A stretch of DNA of 64,000 bases, taken from the NCBI GenBank assembly GCA_963731285.1, contig CAVSUR010000011.1, positions 248,001 through 312,000 of the forward strand, written 5' to 3'. The notes beneath the pieces were generated by a model. The model saw only the letters and a program-made list of their open reading frames with translations. It searched no databases and was not told where the DNA came from. Shown here piece by piece: positions 1-8,035 of this stretch (the stretch's first letter is position 1; every line of letters starts with the position of its first letter). The translations under genes and the position numbers were made by a program. This stretch comes from CAVSUR01 sp963731285 (GTDB lineage: Bacteria > Actinomycetota > Actinomycetes > Streptosporangiales > Streptosporangiaceae).

Positions 1-266
1 CAGAGCCATACCCGCTGGCCGATCCGGGCGTCATCGACGCCCTCGCCCACGGCGTCGATGACGCCCGCGCCGTCGTGATGCGGGATCTGGAATCCGGTGA
101 TGGGCCGGGGCGTCGCGCCGCTGCGCGACTTCCAGTCCGTCGGATTGATCCCCGACATCTCGATTCTGACCCGGACCTGGCCTGGGCCTGGCTCCGGTCG
201 CTCGATCTCCTCGACTCGCAGCACCTCGCGGGCTGCCCCGTAGCAGTCGTGCAGCGCGGCTCTCAT
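1..266 (-). CDS. MDR-family quinone oxidoreductase-like protein, N-terminal part (runs off window)
   Basis: A frame opens at ATG 266-264 and continues past the left edge, so only about 88 codons are visible. They look like the GroES-like N-terminal domain of the medium-chain dehydrogenase/reductase superfamily: MRAALHDCYG start, GINPTDWKSR, then PHHDGAGVIDAVGEGV. The usual zinc-ligand Cys of alcohol dehydrogenases is replaced by the NPTDWK-type stretch typical of zinc-independent quinone reductases (zeta-crystallin group), which reduce quinones or enones with NADPH. The cofactor-binding half is outside the window. The gene reads away from the protease cluster and has no visible operon partner. 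The superfamily assignment is good; the substrate is unknown. Confidence 0.8.
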   Translation of the reverse strand, partial: MRAALHDCYGAAREVLRVEEIERPEPGPGQVRVRIEMSGINPTDWKSRSGATPRPITGFQIPHHDGAGVIDAVGEGVDDARIGQRVWL

Positions 267-366
267 CCTCAGGTCGCCTCCGGCGTAGTTCCCGTAGTCA
301 CCATGCCGATCCTCTCACCCGGTCTTCCGGCCGCCGGAGGGTGCCGAGGGCTGCCGGGCACTGGCC

Positions 367-483
367 TCAGCTGGCCTGCCCGCCGGTAACTGCGAACCGC
401 TTTCCGCTGGGATCGAGCGAGACGAAAACCTTGTTCCGTCCGGTGTACTTCGCCTCGCTGAGCGCGGCCTCAGCCCGGCGATG
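367..483 (-). pseudogene. Remnant of a GGDEF (diguanylate cyclase) domain C-terminus
   Basis: The last ~38 codons of a minus-strand frame (stop at 367-369) read RRAEAALSEAKYTGRNKV followed by a short tail. This closely resembles the end of GGDEF domains (typically RADxALYxAKxxGRNRV). No GGDEF active-site loop or upstream cyclase sequence is present in any frame, and the serine protease gene begins immediately beyond it on the other strand. I read it as the decayed 3' end of a diguanylate cyclase gene. Coincidental similarity is possible but the match is specific. Confidence 0.6.
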
Positions 484-552
484 TTCGCATCTTGGCCGCC
501 CGGCACTGCACGGATGAAAAGCCCGCAATCTGGGCATGACCCGGTAGAGAGG

Positions 553-1368
553 ATGCCAAGTGATAGCCAGGTGAAGCTGCCCGGCGCCGCCGTCAGGCAC
601 AGGCCGCGGGCCATGTCCGTCCTGATGGTAGCGGGCATGATCAGCGCCTTGCTGCTGCCCGCGTCGCGGCTTTCTGCCGACATGGCGGCCACCGCGCGCG
701 CGGGCGTCCCGCTCAACGGCACGCCCGCCGTCGGCGCATTGTTCACCGCGGCCGGAGGCAGCCCCGCCCAGCACTTCTGCTCCGCCAGCGTGGTGCACAG
801 CCCGGGCGGAAACCTGCTGATCACGGCCGCGCACTGCCTGACCGGCCGGAGCCTGAGGCCAGCCGGCCGCATCATGTTCGCTCCCGGGTACCACGACGGC
901 GAGTTCCCCTACGGCAGCTGGCCGGTCACCGCCGAGTACGTCGACAGCCAGTGGTCACTCAACCGCGACCCGAACGACGACGTCGCGTTCCTGGCCGTGC
1001 GCGGCTCTGGGTCGGCCGTCCTCGAGGCGCAGACGGGGGCCGAGACGCTGGCCGTCGGCCAGCGCCCGCCGCTGGCCGTGCGCGTCATCGGCTACCCGGA
1101 CAGCGGGCAGCGGCCGCTGCGCTGCCAGGCGCCCACCCGCGCCTTCGATGCCGGCCGGCTGCATCAGCTGGTGTTCGACTGTGACGACTACACCAACGGC
1201 ACCAGCGGCGGACCGTTCCTGGTGCACGTGAACGCGAAGACCGGCACCGGGCGGGTGGTTGGCGTGATCGGCGGCTACCAGGAGGGCGGCGACACCCCGA
1301 GCGTCTCCTACTCACCCCAGTTCGGCAGCCGGATCCAGGCCCTCTACGACACCGCGGCCCGGAGCTAG
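553..1368 (+). CDS. Secreted trypsin-like (V8-type) serine protease
   Basis: This is an exported chymotrypsin-fold protease. The N-terminus has a basic stretch (RHRPRAM), then a hydrophobic core (MVAGMISALLLPAS) and a likely signal-peptidase site near SADMAATARA. The catalytic triad is visible: His in LLITAAHC, Asp in PNDDVAFLAV and Ser in NGTSGGPF. Cysteine pairs flank the His (HFC...AAHC) and lie before the Ser (RCQ...FDCDD), as in glutamyl-endopeptidase/V8-like enzymes. ATG 553 was chosen over ATG 481, which would add a non-signal-like leader, but no start has a clean Shine-Dalgarno and GTG 571 is also possible. The stop overlaps that of the convergent aldo/keto reductase gene through the palindrome CTAG. 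Substrate unknown. Confidence 0.85.
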   Translation: MPSDSQVKLPGAAVRHRPRAMSVLMVAGMISALLLPASRLSADMAATARAGVPLNGTPAVGALFTAAGGSPAQHFCSASVVHSPGGNLLITAAHCLTGRSLRPAGRIMFAPGYHDGEFPYGSWPVTAEYVDSQWSLNRDPNDDVAFLAVRGSGSAVLEAQTGAETLAVGQRPPLAVRVIGYPDSGQRPLRCQAPTRAFDAGRLHQLVFDCDDYTNGTSGGPFLVHVNAKTGTGRVVGVIGGYQEGGDTPSVSYSPQFGSRIQALYDTAARS

Positions 1369-2336
1369 CCAGCGTTGCCCGAGGGGCGGGGGACGATCTT
1401 GTCGATCTCGCTGAGGTCCTGCTCGGCGGGGATCCACTCGCCGGCCTCTGCGTTGGCCCTGACCTGCGCGGCGGACGTCGCCCCGGCGATCACCGACGTG
1501 CAGCCGGGCAGCGCGGCCAGGCCTCCGATCGCCACATCGAGCAGGCTGCGGCCATTGGCTTGCGCCCACTCGCCGAGCGCTTCGACCTTGTCCAGCTTCT
1601 CCGCCGTCACGTACTCACTCCGGCCGGCCAGCCTGGTGCCGGGGGCGGGCGGCTCGCCGCGCCGGACCTTGCCGGTCAGCAGGCCGTTGGCCAGCGGGAA
1701 GAACGGCAGCACCCCGACACCGAAGAACTCGGCCGCTGGCACAACTTCGGCCTCCGCCGCCCGCTCCAGCAGCGACCAGTGGTTCTGCGCCGAGATGAAC
1801 GGCGGGGTACCGAGCTCGCGGGCGGCCGCGGCCGCATGCGCGATCTGCCAGCCGGAGAAGTTCGAGCTGCCGATGTAGCGGACCTTGCCCTGCGCTACCA
1901 GCTCCCCGAGCGCCGTCAGGGTCTCGACGACCGGCGTCTGCGGATCGGGCGTGTGCAGCTGGTAGAGATCGATGTATTCGGTCCGCAGCCGGCGCAGCGA
2001 TTCCTCGACGGCCCGCCGGATGTAGGCCCGGCCGCCCTTGGCGCCCGCGGCCGGGCCGTAGCCCATGTCGGCGGCCTGGTGCCCGAACTTGGTCGCCAGC
2101 ACCACCTGGTGCCTGCGCCCGGCCAGCACCTGGCCGAGCAGCTCCTCCGACTTTCCCGCGCCGCCGTAGGTGTCGGAGGTGTCGAGCAGCGTGATCCCGG
2201 CGTCGATGGCCGCGTCCACTACCGCCCTGGTGCCCGGCAGGTCTAGGCGGCGGCCGAAGTTGTTGCAGCCCAGCCCCACGGCGGAGACGAGAAGACCGGA
2301 ATTGCCCAGTGCCTTGTACCGCATTGAACCTGCCAT
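1365..2336 (-). CDS. Aldo/keto reductase
   Basis: A 323-aa NADPH-dependent oxidoreductase with a TIM-barrel fold. The catalytic tetrad can be read: Asp52 and Tyr57 in LLDTSDTYGGAGKSEE, Lys83 in LATKFG and His128 in LYQLHTPD. The C-terminal half carries IGSSNFSGWQI, LTGKVRRGE and the NADPH phosphate-binding IAGATSAAQVRANAEA. It resembles the actinobacterial AKR group related to yeast YakC and ion-channel beta subunits, which reduce aldehydes or ketones. ATG 2336 (MAGSMRYKALG) was taken; the internal ATG 2324 would give a more typical MRYK start. It shares a CTAG stop with the convergent protease and has no operon partner. Substrate cannot be inferred. Confidence 0.92.
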   Translation of the reverse strand: MAGSMRYKALGNSGLLVSAVGLGCNNFGRRLDLPGTRAVVDAAIDAGITLLDTSDTYGGAGKSEELLGQVLAGRRHQVVLATKFGHQAADMGYGPAAGAKGGRAYIRRAVEESLRRLRTEYIDLYQLHTPDPQTPVVETLTALGELVAQGKVRYIGSSNFSGWQIAHAAAAARELGTPPFISAQNHWSLLERAAEAEVVPAAEFFGVGVLPFFPLANGLLTGKVRRGEPPAPGTRLAGRSEYVTAEKLDKVEALGEWAQANGRSLLDVAIGGLAALPGCTSVIAGATSAAQVRANAEAGEWIPAEQDLSEIDKIVPRPSGNAG

Positions 2337-2558
2337 CTGATCGCCCGGCGCTGCCGATGCCGATCGTACCGGCCCCGGGCCGGACAGCTGGCCGGCGGTC
2401 GGGCGCCCGGATGGTCAGGTGCGCGAGCGGCGCGGCAGTGCCGCGAGCAAAGTATCCCGCGCGTAACTCTAGCCACGCCAGCGCCATACTGCTACTCTGC
2501 GCCACACTTGTTGACATGCGACATGCCCTCCCTTCCGGCACGTCAGGCCTGGCATGAA

Positions 2559-2572
2559 ATCGCATATGCGAT
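2559..2572. promoter_or_regulatory. 14-bp perfect palindrome, candidate operator of the XRE regulator
   Basis: ATCGCATATGCGAT is a perfect inverted repeat lying 63 bp upstream of the chosen XRE start, in a locally AT-richer gap. A TTGACA hexamer sits at 2511-2516, about 42 bp upstream, though no good -10 box is evident between them. The position fits an autoregulatory operator, but binding is inference. Confidence 0.4.
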
Positions 2573-2635
2573 ACCATGACGTCAGGGATGCGCGTGTTCA
2601 TGCTCATTGCACAGGCTCATGACAGGCGGGCGCCC

Positions 2636-3496
2636 ATGACGGAAATACCAGCCGGGCCGATTGTCCTGCGCATTCTCCTCGGCACCCAGCTGCGCCGCCT
2701 GCGCGAGGCGCGGGGCATCACCGCGCAGCAGGCCGCCCGCGCCATCCGGGGGTCTGAGTCGAAGATCAGCCGCATCGAACTCGGCCGCAACGCGGTCCGC
2801 GAGGTGGATATCGCCGATCTGCTGACCCTGTACGGAATCACCGACGCCGCCGAGCGCGAGCAGCTGCTGGCCCTGGCCAGCCAGGCCAACCAGCCCGGCT
2901 GGTGGCATCGTTATCAGGACATCCTCCCGGCCTGGTTCCAGGCATACATCGGCCTGGAGGAATCGGCCGAGTACATCCGCAGCTACGACGCGCAATTCGT
3001 GCCCGGGCTATTGCAGACCGAGGAGTATGCGACCGCGGTCATGGCGCTCGGCGACTTCGAGTCCGAGGACGCCGAGCGCCTGGTGTTCCTGCGCAAGGAG
3101 CGCCAGCGGCGCTTCAACTCCGGCAGCCTGCGGCTGTGGACCATCATCGACGAGGTGGCACTGCGGCGGCCGGTCGGCAGCCCCGAGGTCCGGCGCGCCC
3201 AGCTGGAGTACCTGGACGCGGTCTGCGACCGGCCTGGCTTCACCCTGCAGGTCACCCCGTTCCCGGCCCGCGGCCACACCGCGCCGGGCAGCTTCTCCAT
3301 CCTGCGGTTCGCCAGCGCTGACCTGCCGGACGTGGTCTACGTCGAGCAGCTCACCAGCGCCATGTACCTGGACAAGAAGCTGGACGTCGAGCGCTATAGC
3401 GCGGCGCTGGACAACCTCAGCAGCATCAGCGCCACCCCGGATACATCCCGCCAGATGATCCGCTCGTTGCTCGAGGACGGGGAGGAAACTGTATGA
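2636..3496 (+). CDS. XRE-family regulator with C-terminal DUF5753 (Scr1-type)
   Basis: A 286-aa DNA-binding protein. The N-terminal Cro/CI helix-turn-helix is visible as LGTQLRRLREARGITAQQAA followed by RGSESKISRIELGRN. The rest matches the DUF5753 region of actinomycete XRE regulators: YQDILPAWFQAYIGLEESA, FVPGLLQTEEYA, RLRLW-like and TPFPARGH segments. ATG 2636 (MTEIPAGPIVLRILLG) was preferred to the upstream ATG 2576, because family members start just before the HTH. Its stop overlaps the DUF397 gene start by 4 bp (ATGA), so the two are translationally coupled. Such pairs are widespread in filamentous actinomycetes (WhiJ/Scr1-like); targets are mostly unknown. A 14-bp palindrome upstream suggests autoregulation. 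Confidence 0.92.
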   Translation: MTEIPAGPIVLRILLGTQLRRLREARGITAQQAARAIRGSESKISRIELGRNAVREVDIADLLTLYGITDAAEREQLLALASQANQPGWWHRYQDILPAWFQAYIGLEESAEYIRSYDAQFVPGLLQTEEYATAVMALGDFESEDAERLVFLRKERQRRFNSGSLRLWTIIDEVALRRPVGSPEVRRAQLEYLDAVCDRPGFTLQVTPFPARGHTAPGSFSILRFASADLPDVVYVEQLTSAMYLDKKLDVERYSAALDNLSSISATPDTSRQMIRSLLEDGEETV

Positions 3497-3720
3497 GCAG
3501 CACCGGAAATGGCAGCCAGCATGCCGGCCTGAGCGGTGCGAGCTGGGTCAAGAGCAGCCGCAGCGGGCCGACCGGGGGGAACTGCGTCGAAGTGGCCTTC
3601 CTGGCCGACGGGAACATCGCGATGCGCAACTCGCGGCAGCCAGACGGCCCGTCGCTGGTGTTCACCCAGGCCGAGTGGGATGCCTTCCTGGGCGGCGCGC
3701 GGGACGGCGAGTTCGGATAA
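3493..3720 (+). CDS. DUF397 domain small protein
   Basis: A 75-aa acidic protein with all hallmarks of DUF397: SWVKSSRSGPTGGNCVEVA, then a second strand pair (NIAMRNSRQPDGPSLVF) and the end motif TQAEWDAFLGGARDGEFG. DUF397 proteins are encoded directly after XRE/DUF5753 regulators and are thought to modulate them, antitoxin-style. Here the ATG overlaps the XRE stop by 4 bp, confirming co-translation. A degraded second DUF397 copy lies on the opposite strand at 3805-3964. Confidence 0.93.
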   Translation: MSSTGNGSQHAGLSGASWVKSSRSGPTGGNCVEVAFLADGNIAMRNSRQPDGPSLVFTQAEWDAFLGGARDGEFG

Positions 3721-3804
3721 CGGCCAGCCGGGTGGCTGCGCACGCAACGCGGCCGCCGGGCGCGGGCGCGGCACCCGGCGGCTCCGTACGGCCCGGCGGC
3801 CGGA

Positions 3805-3964
3805 TCAGGGCAGGTCGAACTCCCCGCCCTTCACGCCAGCGAGGAAGGCGCTCCATTCCTCGCGGTCGAAGACATGGGCTTGGCGGTGTCCTTCGAGTCG
3901 CGCAGCGCCACCTGGCCGCCCGGCAGGCAGGCCACCTGGACGCACGCGGAGTTGTTGATCTGAG
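3805..3964 (-). pseudogene. Truncated, frameshifted DUF397 remnant
   Basis: Reading leftward from about 3964, the frame gives NNSACVQVACLPGGQVALRD SKD, the centre of a DUF397 domain. After a frame change near 3872-3882 it continues as HVFDREEWSAFLAGVKGGEF before a TGA at 3805-3807. The N-terminal W-x-KSSxSG segment is missing; it ends where an unrelated ATPase remnant begins on the other strand. A frameshift plus truncation makes this a pseudogene, although the frameshift alone could be a sequencing error. Confidence 0.7.
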
Positions 3965-4109
3965 CTCCCCCGTGGTCAAGGGGGAGGCGTGCTCGTCCGA
4001 CGGCCACGGCCTGTTCCTGGTGCAGAGCCTCGCCGACCGGTGGGGCTACCTGGGCGACCAGGCCGGGACCACGGTCTGGTTCTGGCTGCGGCTGCCGCTC
4101 ACGGCCTGA
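3964..4109 (+). pseudogene. Remnant of a RsbW-type HATPase (C-terminal end only)
   Basis: The plus strand up to the TGA at 4107-4109 encodes DGHGLFLVQSLADRWGY, then LGDQAGTTVWFWLRL. This is the G2-box helix and last strand of the HATPase_c_2 anti-sigma-like proteins common in actinomycetes (typically GRGLLLVxALADRWGV...TVWFEL). The N, G1 and upstream parts are absent, so only about the last 45 residues survive. It abuts the DUF397 remnant head-on, suggesting a rearrangement junction near 3964. Confidence 0.65.
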
Positions 4110-4112
4110 CCC

Positions 4113-5591
4113 TCAGCCGCGGCGCGCGGCCCCGCCCCCGCCTCCGGCACCGCGCTTGTCCCGCAGCCGCATCGTGACGTGCACCGGCGACCCGGCAAAG
4201 CCAAACTCCTCGCGCAGCCTGCGCTCGATGAACCGGCGGTAGCCCGCCTGCAGGAAGCCGGTGGTGAACAGGATGAAATGCGGCGGCCGGATCCCCGCCT
4301 GGGTCGCGAACATGATCTTTGGCTGACGCCCGCCGCGCACCGGCGGGGGCGTCGCGGCGACCAGCGCGGTCAGCCACGCGTTCAGGCGGCCGGTCGGCAC
4401 CCGGGTCTCCCATCCGGCCAGCGCCGCCTCCAGCGCCGGGGCCAGCCGGTCGGTGTGCCAGCCGGTGGACGCCGAGATGTTCACCCGCGGCGCCCACCGG
4501 GCGGTGTGCAGCTGCCGGTCGATCTCCCGGTCCAGGAAGTGCCGGCGGTCGGAATCGACCAGGTCCCACTTGTTGTAGGCGATCACCAGGGCGCGGCCGG
4601 CCTCGATCACCATCGAGACGATCCGCAGGTCCTGCTCGGCGAGCGGCTGGCTGGCGTCGATCAGCACCACCGCCACCTCGGCACGCTCCAGCGCCCGCTC
4701 GGTGCGCAGCGCGGCGAAATAATCGGCGCCCTTGGTCTGGTGTACCCGGCGCCTGATGCCCGCGGTGTCGATGAACGTGTAGCTGCGGCCGCCCAGCTCG
4801 ATGAGCTCGTCCACCGGATCACGGGTGGTACCCGCGGTCGCGTCCACCAGTACCCGCTCGGTGCCGGCCAGCTTGTTGAGCAGGCTGGACTTGCCGACGT
4901 TGGGGCGCCCGATCAGCGCGATCCGGCGTGGGCCGGCCACGGCGTCGAATGCCTCGCGCGGTGCCGGTGGCAGCGCGCCGAGCACGGCGTCGAGCAGGTC
5001 GCCGCTGCCGCGGCCGTGCAGGGCGCTCACCGGCAGCGGCTCGCCCAGCCCCAGCGACCATAGCGACGACGCGCCCGGCTCGGCCGGGGCATCGTCGACC
5101 TTATTGGCGGCAAGTACCACCGGCTTGCGGGACCGGCGCAGCACGGCGGCCACCGCCGCGTCCTCGTCGGTCACCCCGACGACGGCGTCAACCACGAACA
5201 GAATCGCGTCGGCCGCATCCACGGCGACGCGGGCCTGCGCCGCGACCTGCGCGGCCAGCGCCGCTGAGCCTTCGGCGCCGGGCTCCCAGCCGCCGGTATC
5301 GACGAGCGTGAACGTCCGCCCCCGCCAGGTCGCGTCGTAGGCGACCCGGTCCCTGGTAACCCCCGGGGTGTCCTCGACCACCGCCTGGCGGCTGCCGAGT
5401 ATCCGGTTCACCAGGGTGGACTTGCCGACGTTGGGCCGCCCGACGACGGCCAGCACCGGAGCAGCCTGCCCGGAGCCCGGCTCCCCCGGCTCACCCTGAC
5501 CGCTGCTCTCCCGGCTGGTCTCGTCCGTGCGGGTCTCATCCGGACCGGACTGCTCGGGCCCGGTGTCCGCGGTGACGCTCAGCTTGCCCAT
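4113..5591 (-). CDS. der: GTPase Der (EngA), ribosome assembly
   Basis: A 492-aa tandem-GTPase that matures the 50S subunit. The first G domain has GRPNVGKS at residues 51-58, LVDTGG and ANKVD; the second has GRPNVGKS at 228-235, FIDTAG and YNKWD. A KH-like C-terminal domain follows (KIMFATQAGIRPPHFILF, GFLQAGYRRFIERRLREEF). The N-terminus carries an extra acidic, disordered ~45 residues (PDETRTDETSRESS), as in many actinobacteria. ATG 5591 overlaps the end of cmk by 13 bp, so the two are co-expressed. This matches the conserved rluB-...-cmk-der order. Confidence 0.97.
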   Translation of the reverse strand: MGKLSVTADTGPEQSGPDETRTDETSRESSGQGEPGEPGSGQAAPVLAVVGRPNVGKSTLVNRILGSRQAVVEDTPGVTRDRVAYDATWRGRTFTLVDTGGWEPGAEGSAALAAQVAAQARVAVDAADAILFVVDAVVGVTDEDAAVAAVLRRSRKPVVLAANKVDDAPAEPGASSLWSLGLGEPLPVSALHGRGSGDLLDAVLGALPPAPREAFDAVAGPRRIALIGRPNVGKSSLLNKLAGTERVLVDATAGTTRDPVDELIELGGRSYTFIDTAGIRRRVHQTKGADYFAALRTERALERAEVAVVLIDASQPLAEQDLRIVSMVIEAGRALVIAYNKWDLVDSDRRHFLDREIDRQLHTARWAPRVNISASTGWHTDRLAPALEAALAGWETRVPTGRLNAWLTALVAATPPPVRGGRQPKIMFATQAGIRPPHFILFTTGFLQAGYRRFIERRLREEFGFAGSPVHVTMRLRDKRGAGGGGGAARRG

Positions 5592-6334
5592 ACCGCTCCT
5601 GCGGCCTGCGGCGTGGCCGCCGACTCGCGCCATTGCCGGACCAGGCCGAGTATCTGGCCGATGACCTCGTCCAGCGTCAGCGTGGTGGCGTTGATCTCCA
5701 CCGCGTCCGCGGCCCTGGCCATCTGCGGCGCGTCCCGGCGATCGCGGCGGGCTTGCTCGTGGCGGGTCTGCTCGGGGGTGGCCGCGGGATCGGCGGCCAG
5801 GTCCGCGCTGCGCCGCAGCGCCCGGGCCTCTTGGCTGGCGGTGAGGAAGACCTTGACCGGGGCGTCCGGGGCGACCACGGTGCCGATGTCGCGGCCCTCG
5901 GCCACAATCCCGGTGCCCGCCGCGACCGCGGCCGCGATGATCTCTCGCTGCAGCCCGATCAGGTAGGCCCGGACCTGCGGGATCGAGGCCACAGCGCTGA
6001 CCGCGTTGGAAACCTCCCGGGTCCGTATCGGCCCCGACACGTCGGCGCGGTCCACGGCGATGGCCGGGGCCCGCGGGTCGGTGCCGACCTCGATTACCGG
6101 GGCGCGCATGTGCTGCGTCACCGCCGCCGCGCTGGCCACCCCGGCGCCGCGGGCCAGCAGCCACCAGGTCAGCGCCCGGTACATCGCGCCGGTGTCGAGG
6201 TAGCGCAGCCCGAGCGAGGCGGCCACGCCGCGGGCCGCGCTGGACTTGCCCGAGCCGGCGGGGCCGTCCACGGCCACGACGAGCCCGGCTGAGGGGGGGC
6301 GGTTTTGCTGCGAGCGCGCAGCCGAATGGGTCAC
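5579..6334 (-). CDS. cmk: Cytidylate kinase
   Basis: A 251-aa (d)CMP kinase that supplies CDP for nucleic-acid and lipid synthesis. The P-loop is DGPAGSGKSSAARG, followed by LRYLDTGAMYRALTWW (CMP-binding region), and later GRDIGTVVAPDAPVKVFL, FLTASQEARALRR and a LID-like RRDRRDA segment. GTG 6334 was chosen: it lies 10 bp after the tyrA stop and gives the usual short leader. The upstream ATG 6385 would overlap tyrA and add an unusual tail. It overlaps der by 13 bp. Confidence 0.95.
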   Translation of the reverse strand: MTHSAARSQQNRPPSAGLVVAVDGPAGSGKSSAARGVAASLGLRYLDTGAMYRALTWWLLARGAGVASAAAVTQHMRAPVIEVGTDPRAPAIAVDRADVSGPIRTREVSNAVSAVASIPQVRAYLIGLQREIIAAAVAAGTGIVAEGRDIGTVVAPDAPVKVFLTASQEARALRRSADLAADPAATPEQTRHEQARRDRRDAPQMARAADAVEINATTLTLDEVIGQILGLVRQWRESAATPQAAGAVWAS

Positions 6335-6344
6335 CCCGCCGATG

Positions 6345-7443
6345 TTACCGGCGGACCGGCCACCCGCCGGCCGCCAGTGACTCAATCAGCCGCGGCGCCG
6401 CCTCCGGCCGTACCGATAGCTCGGCCACGCCGGCCGGAAGGCCGGGCGAGTGCTCGATGGACACGTCCTCGATGTTGACGCTCGCCGCCCCGGCCGCGGC
6501 GAACAGCCGGTACAGCTCGCCGGGCCGGTCGCCGATGACCACCTGCACCACCGTGTAGTCGGGCGCGGGCCTGCCGTGCTTGCCCGGGATCCTGGCCACC
6601 CCGGCCCCGCCGCGCTCCAGCAGCTGCGCGACCCGCTTGATCGCGGTCTCATCCCCTGCGGCCGCCGCCGCCAGCGCGGCCGCCGCCGTGCCCAGGTCCT
6701 CCGCCGCGGCGGTCAGCACCGCAGCGGCGCGCCCGGCGTTCGCGGCCAGGATCTGTGTCCACAGGCCAGGATCCCCGGCGGCGATCCTGGTCACATCGCG
6801 CAGCCCCTGGCCTGTGAGGCCGAGGGCCGCCTCGGAGGCGTGCTCCAGCCGGCGCCATGACCGCGGCCAGCAGATGCGGCGCATGCGACACCAGGGCCAC
6901 GTGCTCGTCGTGCTCGGCCGCATCCATCCGCACCGGTTGCGCCCCGCACGCGCGGGCCAGGTCCTCGGCGGCCAGCACGGCGGTCTCGGCCGTCTGCGGC
7001 CCGGGGCAGATCACCCAGGGCCGCCCGAGGAACAAGTCGGCGCGGGCCGCGGCGGGGCCCGCTCGCTCCCGTCCGGACAGCGGATGGCCCGGCACGTAGC
7101 TGGCCAGGTCGCAGTGCAGGTCCCGGGCCCGGGCCAGCGGCAGCTCCTTGACGCTGGCCACATCGGTGTACCAGCGGGCCAGCCCGCGCCGCTGGGCGCT
7201 GGCCAGCGCGGGCGCCACCGCGGCGGGCGGCATGGCCAGCACCGCGATGTCAGCCGGGCCGCCCGGCGGCCCGGCGGCCGGGAGGATCTCCCCGGCGCCG
7301 ATGTCGGCGGCCAGCCGGGCCGAGGCATCGTCGGTGTCGGCCAGCCACACCGCCGTGCCTCGCTCGCGCAGCGCCAGCGCCACGGACGTGCCGATCAGCC
7401 CGGTGCCGAGCACCACGGCGCGGTCCGGCACCACCGCGCTCAT
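6345..7443 (-). CDS. tyrA: Prephenate dehydrogenase (apparent frameshift)
   Basis: Oxidatively decarboxylates prephenate in tyrosine synthesis. The N-terminal Rossmann motif GTGLIG is at residues 13-18, followed by YTDVASVKE and the catalytic-His segment PGHPLSG (His120). The frame breaks near 6851-6856, inside VSHAPHLLAAVMA. One base forward, the sequence resumes as RLEHASEAALGLTGQGLRD and ends in an ACT-type regulatory domain (YTVVQVVIGDRPGELYRLFA). The total length is 3n+1, consistent with one extra base. ATG 7443 has GAGG 7-8 nt upstream. It lies in an aroH-tyrA-cmk-der run. I regard it as functional with a sequence error; a true null mutation is the alternative. Confidence 0.88.
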
Positions 7444-7451
7444 GGCGCTAA

Positions 7452-7482
7452 CCTCATCGGGTGACCTCATCGGGTGACCTCA
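7452..7482. repeat. 13-bp tandem repeat in the tyrA leader
   Basis: CCTCATCGGGTGA occurs twice in a row (7452-7464, 7465-7477) with a partial third copy starting CCTCA. It sits directly upstream of the tyrA start and duplicates a GAGG-containing segment on the minus strand, so it could place more than one ribosome-binding-like sequence before the gene. Confidence 0.7.
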
Positions 7483-7534
7483 CTGGCTGATTTCACAGGA
7501 CTGATCTCACGGGGCTGAGTATTCTGGGCTGGGC

Positions 7535-7897
7535 CTACTGGGCGATGTCCAGCCGCAGCCCGGCTGCGCCGCGCAGGTACACGTGCTGCACCGCTGACCG
7601 TGGCGCGTCGGTCTCGACGTGCATGAGCAGCCGCACTACCCGCGGCATGGCACCGGGGACCGCGATCTCGGCGGCGCACAGCAGCGGCACCTCGCCGAAG
7701 CCCAGCTGGCGCGCAGCCAGCGCCGGGAACTCGGCGGTCAGGTCGGTGGTCGCGGTGAACAGCACGCTGATCACCGCCTCGGTGGTCAGGCTGTTGCGGT
7801 TCATGACCTCCGTGACCAGCTCGGACGTCCCGGTCAGGATCGCCGCCCGGTCGTCGGCGTCCACCTGGATCGCGCCGCGGATCGCCCGGACGGCCAT
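7535..7897 (-). CDS. aroH: Chorismate mutase, AroH type
   Basis: A 120-aa monofunctional chorismate mutase of the Bacillus AroH fold (trimeric pseudo-barrel), converting chorismate to prephenate. Active-site residues known from B. subtilis can be matched: Arg7 (VRAIRGAI), Cys74 and Glu77 (LLCAAEIAVPG), Arg89 (PRVVRLLMH), and Tyr107/Arg109 (HVYLRGAA). It lies just upstream of tyrA, which uses its product, so the pair channels chorismate to tyrosine. ATG 7897 gives the exact family length. Confidence 0.95.
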   Translation of the reverse strand: MAVRAIRGAIQVDADDRAAILTGTSELVTEVMNRNSLTTEAVISVLFTATTDLTAEFPALAARQLGFGEVPLLCAAEIAVPGAMPRVVRLLMHVETDAPRSAVQHVYLRGAAGLRLDIAQ

Positions 7898-8035
7898 GGA
7901 CTGCTCCTCCCCGCCGCCAGCCGCGCAGCGGGCCGGCCGATCGTGCTCCGGTCAGCCGCAGCGCCTGGCCGGCGCGCGGCGTAGCACGCTGATCTTACGG
8001 GACCTGGCCGGTGGCCGGGCTGGCCGCCGCGGCCG

